A DNA stretch of 64,000 bases from UBA1181 sp045113275 (GTDB lineage Bacteria > Bacteroidota > Bacteroidia > Bacteroidales > Paludibacteraceae). Where the stretch lies: positions 8,448 through 72,447 of the forward strand of contig JBGUIU010000012.1 of assembly GCA_045113275.1 (NCBI GenBank), written 5' to 3'. The position numbers and the translations under genes were made by a program. Under the pieces are notes generated by a model that had not been told where the DNA came from, did no database searches, and saw only the letters and a list, made by a program, of their open reading frames with translations. Of the stretch, positions 18,042 to 26,259 are shown piece by piece (position 1 is the first letter of the stretch; each line of letters begins with the position of its first letter).

Positions 18042-19148
18042 ATGAAGAAGTCATTTGAAATTTTCTCTTTGATTTTGCTTGTTGCGACCCTAAGCTGTTG
18101 CAACAAGCAAAATCGTTTTCAAGAAATAAGTGTATCAGACATTCCAGAAGCGAAAACTGAAATCATCCGTATGGATAAGGATATCTATCAGTTGAATGAT
18201 TGCATCACCCGACCAGCTATCACCGGCAACTACGATATGATGACGGTTGACATACCTGACAATGATTCGCTCTGTCTGTTGCAACAGATCAGCAAAATCG
18301 AAGAGAGATATGGAAACCAATACTCTTTGTATTTGTATCAATTAGGTGCGATGACAGGTACGATGCATATCAACCCTGCTACACTATTCTACTTGTTCTT
18401 ATCACATCCAGCCTATGGAGAACTATTTCAAGACTGTGAGAAAGAATATGAAAACGTATCAGACTTAGAAGATGATTTCACACATGCCTTTTCTAGAGCC
18501 AAGACACTTATTCCTTCGTTTAACATTCCGAAGGTGTGTACTTTCTTCTCTGGATTTGCAGAATACATAGCCGCTGATTCTTCCACCATTTATGTTTCTC
18601 TTGAATACTTCTTGGGAGAAAACTATCCAAGCTACAAACATGTACCAGGAATATACGACTACATGATTCCGAATCTGAAGAGAGAGAAAATCGTTCCTGA
18701 TGCATTATATCATTGGATCTGTTCAGAATATCCTCTACAAAAAGAAGGGGGGAATCTCCTAGACAATATGATCCACTATGGAAAGATTCTTTACACAATA
18801 GAATCCATTTTGCCAAACATCGACAAAAAACTCCTAATCGGATATAATCAGGAGCAATGGGAATGGTGCGAACAAAACGAGAAAGGTATGTGGAATTATC
18901 TGAGAGAATACAACCAACTATTCTCCACTGATTCAAAAACCATTTCGGATTACCTTTTCCCTGCTAACAATACAAAATATTTTTCAGACGAAGAGGGTCA
19001 CAACGCTCCTAGTCAAGCCGTTTTATGGATGGGTTGGAAGATTGTATCTGAGTACATGGAGAAAGAATCACAACTCTCAATCAATGATCTTTTGACGCAA
19101 AACAAGGATGCTCAATCAATCTTAGCTATAGCCAAATATAGGCCCTAA
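18042..19148 (+). CDS. gldB: GldB-like lipoprotein
   Basis: 368 residues. The signal peptide ends in a lipobox (LILLVATLSCCNKQN, acylated Cys about 20). The body fits GldB of Bacteroidota: an early RMDKDIYQLN, the central strand YVSLEYFLGENYPSYKHVPG, KEGGNLLDNMIHYGKILY, the WCEQNEKGMWNYL block and the late PSQAVLWMGWKIVSEYM. GldB was found as a gliding-motility lipoprotein, but homologues occur in non-gliding Bacteroidota; its exact role is unknown. It starts 2 nt after the ABC-F stop, so both share a transcript. Confidence 0.8.
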   Translation: MKKSFEIFSLILLVATLSCCNKQNRFQEISVSDIPEAKTEIIRMDKDIYQLNDCITRPAITGNYDMMTVDIPDNDSLCLLQQISKIEERYGNQYSLYLYQLGAMTGTMHINPATLFYLFLSHPAYGELFQDCEKEYENVSDLEDDFTHAFSRAKTLIPSFNIPKVCTFFSGFAEYIAADSSTIYVSLEYFLGENYPSYKHVPGIYDYMIPNLKREKIVPDALYHWICSEYPLQKEGGNLLDNMIHYGKILYTIESILPNIDKKLLIGYNQEQWEWCEQNEKGMWNYLREYNQLFSTDSKTISDYLFPANNTKYFSDEEGHNAPSQAVLWMGWKIVSEYMEKESQLSINDLLTQNKDAQSILAIAKYRP

Positions 19149-19201
19149 AAATCAAAACGGGTTCTAAAAATTCAATTCGAGATATTTTTGATTATCTTTT
19201 T

Positions 19202-19228
19202 AGAGACGATGTGTAGCACATCGTCTCT
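19202..19228. repeat. Perfect 12-bp inverted repeat, AGAGACG-type extragenic palindrome
   Basis: AGAGACGATGTG (19202-19213), TAG, CACATCGTCTCT (19217-19228) between two convergent genes. It is followed by AC and a weak T-rich tract on the plus strand. The outer GAGACG...CGTCTC arms resemble short dispersed palindromes known from Bacteroidota genomes. No second copy was noticed in this window. It could also end transcription from both sides. Confidence 0.7.
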
Positions 19229-19319
19229 ACTGTTTTATACCGTAAGGAATCAAAAAGCACCGAGAAGGTCATTCCCCCACATATATACGGAAAGAGGGCA
19301 TTTCAATTTTTATATACAC

Positions 19320-20249
19320 TTAATAGTGTTTGCAGATAGAGAAGGCCGCACCTTTGAACACTGCGTCTCTTTTCCTGATTCTGCGTGACATAGATGATTT
19401 CCCGTATTTAGCAGTTAGAATCACATCATCAACAGACTCAAGCAAATCATCATGTTCGAAAAAATCGTTCCAATCACTCATTGATGTAGTGATACCCATA
19501 TCTTTAACCGTAACTGAGAAATCATAATCTGGCACTGTTTCTCCGCATATATTTTGAATAGCGACCGGCATATATAAGAAATTTTGGGTAGGATACTTTA
19601 TCAATTCGAGTTTAGAAATAGTTCCAATCAAGAACCCACAAGAACGCAATGTTAACGAAGAAACATCGTGTGGCACATATGCTTTATAGTAACCTAAAGA
19701 ATCCGTATAAGTTAATATATCATTGTCAAAATTATCTTTCTCGCGATTTTTCTTTCTAATCTTATATGTTTTAGGTTTATACTTAGGATGAACATGAACA
19801 GGCATCCGTTTCAGCGGTGTACCATCTTCCTCCATTATGCGGCCTTTCACCTGAAACACATCCAATGTTATTGTCTCTTTTAACGTATCTCCAGCATATT
19901 CAGCCAACGAATAAAAGAAAGTATCAGAAGAAACGACCAAACACATATCCATTAGAGGCAATGTCGTATCATACCTACCTGGATGATTCATCATATATGA
20001 AGAGATGCCATCTGACAAGATCAGATTAACAGGCAAACATGACTCTATACGAGTGGCGTTTGCATCAATAAAAGAAAAACAAACACAAACAGAATCCTTT
20101 GACAGCTTCATTGAAGGTATTACAAGTAACGAATCTGCCACTTCGACTGAATCAATTGTTTCCTGACCAACACCAATGCCGAACTCACTATAATTCTGAC
20201 ACGAATAAAAAGAAAGTGTAAATAATATAATGTATATATAGTTTCTCAT
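19320..20249 (-). CDS. Putative lipoprotein with carboxypeptidase-regulatory-like segment
   Basis: About 309 residues from the ATG at 20249 (MRNYIYIILFTLSFYSCQNY), giving a lipobox SFYSC with Cys at 17. An upstream ATG at 20285 would put 12 residues inside a terminator hairpin. Residues about 140-215 (VFQVKGRIMEEDGTPLKRMPVHV ... TYTDSLGYYKAYVP) look like a carboxypeptidase-regulatory/Ig-like beta sandwich, common in Bacteroidota surface lipoproteins. No enzyme motif is visible. It begins a few bases after the terminator of the MORN gene. Confidence 0.65.
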   Translation of the reverse strand: MRNYIYIILFTLSFYSCQNYSEFGIGVGQETIDSVEVADSLLVIPSMKLSKDSVCVCFSFIDANATRIESCLPVNLILSDGISSYMMNHPGRYDTTLPLMDMCLVVSSDTFFYSLAEYAGDTLKETITLDVFQVKGRIMEEDGTPLKRMPVHVHPKYKPKTYKIRKKNREKDNFDNDILTYTDSLGYYKAYVPHDVSSLTLRSCGFLIGTISKLELIKYPTQNFLYMPVAIQNICGETVPDYDFSVTVKDMGITTSMSDWNDFFEHDDLLESVDDVILTAKYGKSSMSRRIRKRDAVFKGAAFSICKHY

Positions 20250-20252
20250 TTT

Positions 20253-20290
20253 AAAAAAATTAGGGAGGTTGCCTTTCGGCAACATCCCCT
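20253..20290 (-). terminator. Intrinsic terminator after the MORN-repeat gene
   Basis: Minus strand hairpin GTTGCC-GAAA-GGCAAC (20283-20268) with outer GGG/CCC pairing (20289-20263), followed by seven T residues (20259-20253). It lies 30 nt after the MORN stop. The T-run ends only 3 nt before the next ATG. Confidence 0.8.
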
Positions 20291-20319
20291 ATCTACTCAT
20301 TTAATATCACAATCAACCA

Positions 20320-20793
20320 CTATTTTTTCTTAGGACGTTCAATACTAATTTCCTCAACCATGTCACCTTCTTCGAAGATACCAACTTGTTTTGTTCCACT
20401 AGCATAGTAGTACGTACCATTTCCATCAAACTTTCCGCCTTTGAATTCACCTTCATAACGATCACCTGTGGAGTATGTATATACACCTTTTCCATCAGGA
20501 TATCCAGCTTTGAACTCACCGACATAGACATCACCAGTTGGATATGTAAACTTTCCTTTACCTTCACGGACACCAGCCTTAAAGTCTCCTTCATACTTAG
20601 CACCACTCTTGAAAGTATAAGTTCCCTTTCCTTCAAACTTTCCCTCCTTAAATGTTCCTGAATAAACTTCTCCATCTTCAAATGTGTAGGTACCCTTTCC
20701 GTCTCTACACTTACCTTTACAACGAGCTGCAGCACCAGCCTCAAAACATATTAAAGAAAAAATAGCTATAACTGCTAAAAATTTCGTCTTCAT
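20320..20793 (-). CDS. Secreted MORN-repeat protein
   Basis: 157 residues from MKTKFLAVIAIFSLICFEAGAAA; an ATG two codons earlier (20799) is also possible. After the signal peptide come about five MORN repeats of ~23 residues: GKGTYTFEDGEVYSGTF, GKGTYTFKSGAKYEGDF, GKGKFTYPTGDVYVGEF, GKGVYTYSTGDRYEGEF, GNGTYYYASGTKQVGIF. The tail is basic (RPKKK). MORN repeats fold as beta hairpins and often bind membranes or proteins. The cellular role is unknown. The gene has a good promoter and its own terminator, so it is a single-gene unit. Confidence 0.85.
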   Translation of the reverse strand: MKTKFLAVIAIFSLICFEAGAAARCKGKCRDGKGTYTFEDGEVYSGTFKEGKFEGKGTYTFKSGAKYEGDFKAGVREGKGKFTYPTGDVYVGEFKAGYPDGKGVYTYSTGDRYEGEFKGGKFDGNGTYYYASGTKQVGIFEEGDMVEEISIERPKKK

Positions 20794-20838
20794 AATCATT
20801 TTGTATTGTGTTTTTATTTTTTTACAAATCTAATCGCA

Positions 20839-20869
20839 CAAATATATAAAGAATATTTTTGGGAACAAA
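20839..20869 (-). promoter_or_regulatory. Promoter of the MORN-repeat gene
   Basis: Minus strand TTTG (20869-20866), 19 nt, TATATTTG (20846-20839). A second -7-like TAGATTTG (20832-20825) lies closer to the gene and may be an alternative. Confidence 0.65.
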
Positions 20870-20930
20870 GTATAACAATATTTTTTTACAATCAAGAGAA
20901 AAAAAGTTGCAAAAAAATTTCACAATTAAT

Positions 20931-20960
20931 TTTGTCAATGTGTTTTTTTTCTTACATTTG
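20931..20960 (+). promoter_or_regulatory. trp operon promoter
   Basis: TTTG (20931-20934), 18 nt, TACATTTG (20953-20960), a close match to the Bacteroidota promoter. Transcription would begin near 20967, about 15 nt before the leader peptide. Confidence 0.75.
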
Positions 20961-20981
20961 CATCAAATTTGAAGAACGAAT

Positions 20982-21062
20982 ATGATAATATTGAATCATA
21001 CATATTGGTGGTGGCAAAGCTCAGAACAAAAAGTTGTGAGGGCGTTTGCTCATCCTTGCTAG
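20982..21062 (+). CDS. trpL: trp operon leader peptide with three consecutive Trp codons
   Basis: 26-residue frame ATG (20982) to TAG (21060-21062), beginning MIILNHTY, then Trp-Trp-Trp encoded by TGGTGGTGG (21006-21014), then QSSEQKVVRAF and ending in HPC. It lies between the trp promoter and an intrinsic terminator and is followed by trpB. This is the arrangement of a ribosome-mediated transcription attenuator: ribosome stalling at the Trp codons when charged tRNA-Trp is scarce would free the antiterminator segment. The peptide itself need have no function. Confidence 0.85.
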   Translation: MIILNHTYWWWQSSEQKVVRAFAHPC

Positions 21063-21097
21063 ATTCAATCAAAAAAGAATATAGTTAGTCAAAACGA

Positions 21098-21137
21098 AGG
21101 AGGCTCGACCGTCACGGTAGAGCCTCCTATTTTTTTT
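21098..21137 (+). terminator. trp attenuator terminator hairpin
   Basis: Nine-pair stem AGGAGGCTC (21098-21106) with GAGCCTCCT (21120-21128), three more inner pairs and a 5-nt loop, then eight T residues (21130-21137), 26 nt before trpB. The 5' arm can instead pair with the leader segment TTTGCTCATCCTT (about 21045-21057; CATCCTT against AAGGAGG with one mismatch). That segment can in turn pair with GGCAAA just after the Trp codons. These are the mutually exclusive structures needed for attenuation. Confidence 0.85.
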
Positions 21138-21163
21138 GTTAATAATTAAAAACATCAAATAAT

Positions 21164-22351
21164 ATGAAATCATTCTTAGTTGACCAAAATGGATTTTATG
21201 GAGAATTCGGAGGTGCGTACATTCCTGAGATTCTCTATAAGACAGTCGAAGATCTAAAAAATGCGTATTTACCTATCATTGAAAGCGAATCGTTTCAATC
21301 TGAGTTCCGTACTTTGTTACGCGACTATGCAGGTCGTCCATCTCCACTTTACTATGCCAATCGTTTAAGTGAAAAGTACAAATGCAAAATCTATCTGAAA
21401 CGAGAAGATTTGAACCACACAGGTGCTCATAAAATCAACAATGCTTTAGGTCAGGTGCTATTAGCAAAAAAGATGGGAAAGAAACGAATCATCGCCGAAA
21501 CAGGTGCTGGTCAGCATGGTGTTGCAACAGCAACCGTATGTGCTCTAATGAATCTTCCTTGTCGCGTATATATGGGAGCAACCGATGTGAAACGTCAACA
21601 CATGAATGTTGAAAGAATGAAGATGTTAGGTGCGGAAGTGTTCCCTGTAGAAAGCGGTAATAAAACACTAAAAGATGCCACCAATGAGGCAATTCGAGAT
21701 TGGTGCTGTCATCCATCCGACACATTCTATATCATAGGTTCCACTGTAGGTCCTCACCCCTACCCCGACATGGTGGCAAGACTGCAAAGTATCATCAGCG
21801 AAGAAATAAAATGGCAACTTAAAGAGAAGGAAGGAAAGGAAGACCCAGACTATCTAATCGCTTGTGTCGGTGGCGGTAGCAATGCAGCTGGAACCATCTA
21901 TCACTACATAGATAATTTAGATGTTAAAATCATATTGGCAGAGGCTGGAGGTAAAGGTATCGATTCAGGTTATACGGCAGCCACAATAAAGAAAGGAACA
22001 TTGGGTATCTTACATGGAAGTAAAACACTCACCATGCAAACAGAGGACGGACAGATTGTGGAGCCTTATAGTATATCAGCTGGTCTTGACTATCCTGGAA
22101 TAGGCCCGATACATGCCAACATTGCTCAACAACATCGTGCAACAGTCCTTGCCATCAACGATGATGAAGCTATCCGTGCAGCATTTGAATTAACTCGATT
22201 AGAGGGTATCATTCCAGCATTGGAATCAGCTCATGCATTAGGTGTGTTACCTAAAGTTCAATTCAAACCCAACGACATCGTCGTACTGACAGTTAGCGGA
22301 AGAGGAGACAAAGATTTGGAGACTTTTCTTGCACATAAAGACGAAATATAA
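21164..22351 (+). CDS. trpB: Tryptophan synthase beta subunit
   Basis: 395 residues, full length. The pyridoxal-phosphate lysine is in TGAHKINNALGQ (Lys 90), and the phosphate-binding loop is CVGGGSNAAG. The early FGGAYIPE motif marks the classical TrpB1 type that pairs with TrpA. It condenses indole with serine. It is the first structural gene of the operon and lies directly behind the attenuator. Confidence 0.98.
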   Translation: MKSFLVDQNGFYGEFGGAYIPEILYKTVEDLKNAYLPIIESESFQSEFRTLLRDYAGRPSPLYYANRLSEKYKCKIYLKREDLNHTGAHKINNALGQVLLAKKMGKKRIIAETGAGQHGVATATVCALMNLPCRVYMGATDVKRQHMNVERMKMLGAEVFPVESGNKTLKDATNEAIRDWCCHPSDTFYIIGSTVGPHPYPDMVARLQSIISEEIKWQLKEKEGKEDPDYLIACVGGGSNAAGTIYHYIDNLDVKIILAEAGGKGIDSGYTAATIKKGTLGILHGSKTLTMQTEDGQIVEPYSISAGLDYPGIGPIHANIAQQHRATVLAINDDEAIRAAFELTRLEGIIPALESAHALGVLPKVQFKPNDIVVLTVSGRGDKDLETFLAHKDEI

Positions 22352-22370
22352 AATTTAACAACCGTAGATT

Positions 22371-23795
22371 ATGACAGTTTTCAATTATACAGTACAATCC
22401 AAAAACATGCTGGCTGACCTATGTACTCCTGTCAGCGCATACATACGTCTCCGTGACCTCTACACACAAAGTGCCTTAATGGAGAGTTCCGATTATCATG
22501 GAGGCGAAAACGGACGTTCATTCATTGGTGTTCAACCGCTAGGACATGTCTCCATCGAGCATGGCATCGGTCGCTGCCGTTTCCCTGATGGTTCCACTTA
22601 CGACTTACCCATTAACAAAGAGAATCGTTCAGAAGTTATCATCAATCATTTCTTAAAGTCCATCCATATTGAGGGCGAAAATGCCAAACTATGCGGACTT
22701 TTCGGTTACACCTCTTTCAACGCTGTACGATACTTTGAGAATATCGATGTCAAAGATGAGACAATGGAAAAGAATGATGCTCCTGATATGATTTATATTC
22801 TCTATAAATATGTAATCGTATTTGATCATTTCAGAAACTCTCTCAGCATCAATGAGCTATTGCAAGAGGGAGAATCCAGCAACATCAGTTTCATAGAAAA
22901 AACCATTCTCCAACCTCAGATGAGTCTATACGGATTCCATCCTGTTGGAGAGACGAAAAGTCCACTAACCGACGAACAACACAAAGCCAATATCCGAAAA
23001 GGTATAGCTCACTGCAAACGAGGTGATGTGTTTCAGATTGTATTAAGCAGACGATTCATACAAAAATATGAAGGGGATGATTTCAAACTTTACAGAGCGC
23101 TCAGAAGCATCAATCCTTCTCCTTATCTATTCTATTTCGACTTCGGAGGATTCCGCATCTTCGGTAGTTCTCCTGAAACACACTGTCGAATAGATAACTT
23201 AGGAACGATTGAAAAACCTGTTTACAAAGCCTACATAGACCCAATTGCAGGTACGACCAAACGAACAGGGAACACAGAACAAGACGCTCGCAACGCTGAA
23301 TATCTTCGCAATGACCCTAAAGAAAATGCAGAACACGTCATGCTCGTTGATCTTGCCCGTAATGATTTAAGTCGCAACTGCCACAATGTAAAAGTGGAGT
23401 TTTATAAGGATCTACAATACTATAGTCATGTCATTCACTTGGTTAGCCGAGTCAGTGGTGATCTAAACGAAGGAGCAGATCCAATAAAAAGTTTTATTGA
23501 CACATTCCCTGCAGGTACGCTAAGTGGTGCACCGAAAGTACGTGCTATGCAGCTTATCAGCGAATACGAGCCTCACAACAGAGGAGCATACGGAGGATGT
23601 ATCGGATTCATCGGTATAGACGGTTCTCTGAATCAAGCTATCACCATCCGAACATTTGTGTCTCGTAACAATGAACTATGGTTCCAAGCTGGCGGAGGAA
23701 TCGTTGCTAAAAGCGACGAGGAATATGAGCTACAGGAAGTTAACAATAAACTGGGAGCGCTTCGCAAAGCTATTTTGATGGCTGAAAGTATGTAA
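22371..23795 (+). CDS. trpE: Anthranilate synthase component I
   Basis: 474 residues, chorismate-binding enzyme. ALMESS (about 35-40) matches the LLES motif that binds feedback-inhibiting tryptophan in TrpE. C-terminal catalytic motifs: DVFQIVLSRRF, GSSPETHCRI, DPIAGTTKRTG, AEHVMLVDLARNDL, PAGTLSGAPKVRAM and GAYGGCIGFIG. It makes anthranilate from chorismate using ammonia from TrpG. It starts 19 nt after trpB. The tryptophan-binding motif favours TrpE over PabB. Confidence 0.97.
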   Translation: MTVFNYTVQSKNMLADLCTPVSAYIRLRDLYTQSALMESSDYHGGENGRSFIGVQPLGHVSIEHGIGRCRFPDGSTYDLPINKENRSEVIINHFLKSIHIEGENAKLCGLFGYTSFNAVRYFENIDVKDETMEKNDAPDMIYILYKYVIVFDHFRNSLSINELLQEGESSNISFIEKTILQPQMSLYGFHPVGETKSPLTDEQHKANIRKGIAHCKRGDVFQIVLSRRFIQKYEGDDFKLYRALRSINPSPYLFYFDFGGFRIFGSSPETHCRIDNLGTIEKPVYKAYIDPIAGTTKRTGNTEQDARNAEYLRNDPKENAEHVMLVDLARNDLSRNCHNVKVEFYKDLQYYSHVIHLVSRVSGDLNEGADPIKSFIDTFPAGTLSGAPKVRAMQLISEYEPHNRGAYGGCIGFIGIDGSLNQAITIRTFVSRNNELWFQAGGGIVAKSDEEYELQEVNNKLGALRKAILMAESM

Positions 23796-23822
23796 TAAGA
23801 AACAATTAACAAACGAATCATC

Positions 23823-24386
23823 ATGAAGACAGTATTAATAGACAATTACGATAGTTTCACCTATAACCTACATCATCTTTTAAGAGAATTAGATGTAGAT
23901 GTTACCGTATATAGAAATGATCAGTTCGAACTAAGCGATCTTGCAATATATGATAAAATATTATTAAGTCCAGGCCCTGGTATTCCATCCGAAGCTGGTT
24001 TACTTATGCAAGTCATAAAAGAGTATGCAGGCAAGAAACCTATTTTAGGAATATGTTTGGGCGAACAAGCCATCGGAGAATCTTTTGGAGGCACGTTGAT
24101 CAACTTAAGCGAAGTGTTTCATGGTGTACAAACACCAGCGCACATCATTGCGGATGACTACATTTTCAAAGGATTACCTAACGACATCATGGTCGGCCGT
24201 TATCACTCCTGGGTAGTGGATGCGAAGACACTACCAGACACGCTTGAGATAACTGCCACCAGCGAAGAAGGACAAATCATGGCTCTTCGTCATAAAACAT
24301 ACGACATACGTGGTATTCAGTTCCATCCAGAATCCATCTTAACGCCACAAGGTAAGATCATGATTCAAAACTGGGTCAACCATTAA
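23823..24386 (+). CDS. trpG: Anthranilate synthase component II (glutamine amidotransferase)
   Basis: 187 residues, class I glutamine amidotransferase. Motifs: DNYDSFTYNL at the start, LSPGPG oxyanion-type loop, the nucleophile Cys in GICLGEQAIGE, and the catalytic His/Glu in GIQFHPES. The nucleophile motif reads CLGEQ where most members have CLGHQ, a small variation that leaves the triad intact. It supplies ammonia to TrpE, encoded just upstream with a 27-nt gap. Confidence 0.97.
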   Translation: MKTVLIDNYDSFTYNLHHLLRELDVDVTVYRNDQFELSDLAIYDKILLSPGPGIPSEAGLLMQVIKEYAGKKPILGICLGEQAIGESFGGTLINLSEVFHGVQTPAHIIADDYIFKGLPNDIMVGRYHSWVVDAKTLPDTLEITATSEEGQIMALRHKTYDIRGIQFHPESILTPQGKIMIQNWVNH

Positions 24387-24430
24387 TTCAATAAAGCAAA
24401 AACAACTATCACCTATTAATTTTTTATGAC

Positions 24431-25435
24431 ATGGATAATATATTAAAATATATCACACAGCAGAAAACATTCTCTACTGAGCAAGCAAAAGAAATCATCA
24501 TAGAGATAACGGAAGAGAAATACACGAACGAACAGATCGCTGCAATCCTCATGGGTATTCAGATGAGAGGTGTAACGGTGGATGAGATCATCGGATTCCG
24601 CGAAGGGCTGTTGGCAACAGGCAAATCCGTAGATCTAACCCCTTACGATGTCATCGATGTTGTCGGAACCGGTGGCGATGGGAAAAACACCTTCAACATA
24701 TCCACCTCAGCATGCTTTGTAATTGCAGGTGCCGGCTATAAGGTGGCTAAGCATGGTAATTACGCTGCATCTAGCGTATCTGGCGCAAGCAACGTGCTAG
24801 AATCTCATGGCGTGAAATTCACAAGCGACAACGACCAACTAAGACGCAGCCTCGAAAAGTGTGGTTTCGTTTATCAACATGCACCTTTGTTTGCAAGAGG
24901 AATGAAATATGTCGCACCTGCAAGAAAGCAGTTAGGCATGTTAGGAACTCCAACGTGTTTCAATCTTCTTGGACCTCTAGTAAACCCTTGCAAACCCAAC
25001 CATCAACTTCTAGGTGTCGCCAACCTAAATCAGATGAGACTGTATCAACAAGTATATCAACGATTGAACATCCAATTCGGTATTGTCACCAGCGTAGATG
25101 GATATGATGAAATATCTTTAACCTCAGAGTTTAAAGTGATCACCAACACGAAAGAGAAAATATACACACCACAAGACATTCACATGAAGGCATTTCAATC
25201 CAGTGATTTATTTGGTGGCAACACGCTTGATGAAGCCAAGAAGATATTTGACAACGTGCTTACAAATCAAGCAACAGAAGCACAAAAGAATGTTGTCATC
25301 ATCAATGCTGCCTTTGGAATCCAGATAATGGAACCAGACAAGGCATTTGACGAGTGCATAGCCATTGCCAAAGAATCATTAGAAAGCGGCAAAGCATACA
25401 ATGTCTTAACCAAATACATTGAGTTGAATAGCTAA
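24431..25435 (+). CDS. trpD: Anthranilate phosphoribosyltransferase
   Basis: 334 residues, normal length. N-terminal helical domain, then the PRPP-binding loop DVVGTGGDGKNTFNIST (about 76-92), KHGNYAASSVSGASNVLE, and a magnesium-site region SVDGYDEIS. It joins anthranilate to PRPP, the second committed step of tryptophan synthesis. Confidence 0.98.
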   Translation: MDNILKYITQQKTFSTEQAKEIIIEITEEKYTNEQIAAILMGIQMRGVTVDEIIGFREGLLATGKSVDLTPYDVIDVVGTGGDGKNTFNISTSACFVIAGAGYKVAKHGNYAASSVSGASNVLESHGVKFTSDNDQLRRSLEKCGFVYQHAPLFARGMKYVAPARKQLGMLGTPTCFNLLGPLVNPCKPNHQLLGVANLNQMRLYQQVYQRLNIQFGIVTSVDGYDEISLTSEFKVITNTKEKIYTPQDIHMKAFQSSDLFGGNTLDEAKKIFDNVLTNQATEAQKNVVIINAAFGIQIMEPDKAFDECIAIAKESLESGKAYNVLTKYIELNS

Positions 25436-25446
25436 CATCATTCATC

Positions 25447-26247
25447 ATGAAAGATATATTAGAAGATATAATTGCCAACAAACGAAAAGAAGTGGATGCG
25501 TCCAAAGGACTCTTACCATTCGAGAATCTCCGCAAGTTAGTGGAGAAGAAGATGGAATTGGCTGAATTCACCAAACGCTCCATGCGCAACTCACTTCTGA
25601 ATAGTCAGTCAGGAATCATCAGTGAATTTAAACGGAAATCACCTTCCAAAGGATGGATACATGAAAATGCCAAAGTAACTGAAGTGGTTCCGCAATACGC
25701 TCAAAACGGAGCATCTGCCATTTCCATTCTAACTGACTTCACCTTCTTTGGAGGAAATCAAAATTTCATCCGAGAAGTGCGTCCCATGATTGAAACGCCC
25801 ATTCTACGTAAAGATTTCATCATCGACGAATATCAGCTATATGAAGCCAAACTGATTGGAGCCGACGCTGTCTTGTTAATCGCAGCAGACCTGACCAAAA
25901 CGCAGTGTCACGAACTGCTACAACGAGCTCACGACTTGGAACTAGAAGTTCTCTTAGAGATCCATGATGAAAAAGAACTGGATTATCTCACACCAGAACT
26001 GGATATGTTAGGCGTTAACAATCGTCATCTAGGCACATTCCACACAGATGTACAGCAATCCTACGACATTGCCAATCTTCTTCCTAAAGAATTCACATTG
26101 GTCAGTGAAAGTGGTATCAGCAACCCATCAACGGTAAAAGAGCTTCGAAAAGCAGGGTTCAAAGGATTCCTTATTGGAGAAACATTCATGAAGGAAGAAG
26201 ATCCAGGAGCTGCTTTGAAATCATTTATACAACAAATTCATCTCTAA
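25447..26247 (+). CDS. trpC: Indole-3-glycerol-phosphate synthase
   Basis: 266 residues, a single TIM-barrel domain, not fused to TrpF. Motifs: ISEFKRKSPSKGWI (catalytic Lys), ILTDFTFFGG, LRKDFIIDEYQ (Lys), LEVLLEIHDEKEL (Glu), GVNNRHLGTF, LVSESGI (Glu) and GFLIGETFM. It closes the indole ring from CdRP. Confidence 0.98.
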   Translation: MKDILEDIIANKRKEVDASKGLLPFENLRKLVEKKMELAEFTKRSMRNSLLNSQSGIISEFKRKSPSKGWIHENAKVTEVVPQYAQNGASAISILTDFTFFGGNQNFIREVRPMIETPILRKDFIIDEYQLYEAKLIGADAVLLIAADLTKTQCHELLQRAHDLELEVLLEIHDEKELDYLTPELDMLGVNNRHLGTFHTDVQQSYDIANLLPKEFTLVSESGISNPSTVKELRKAGFKGFLIGETFMKEEDPGAALKSFIQQIHL

Positions 26248-26259
26248 TTTAGCACGCTC

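Noticed and set aside
18520..18936. 138-residue frame antisense to gldB
   Set aside because: No family resemblance, no promoter, fully inside gldB.
20313..20744. Long minus-strand frame overlapping the MORN gene
   Set aside because: Repeated codons of the MORN gene keep the alternative frame open; the true frame has a signal peptide and MORN motifs.
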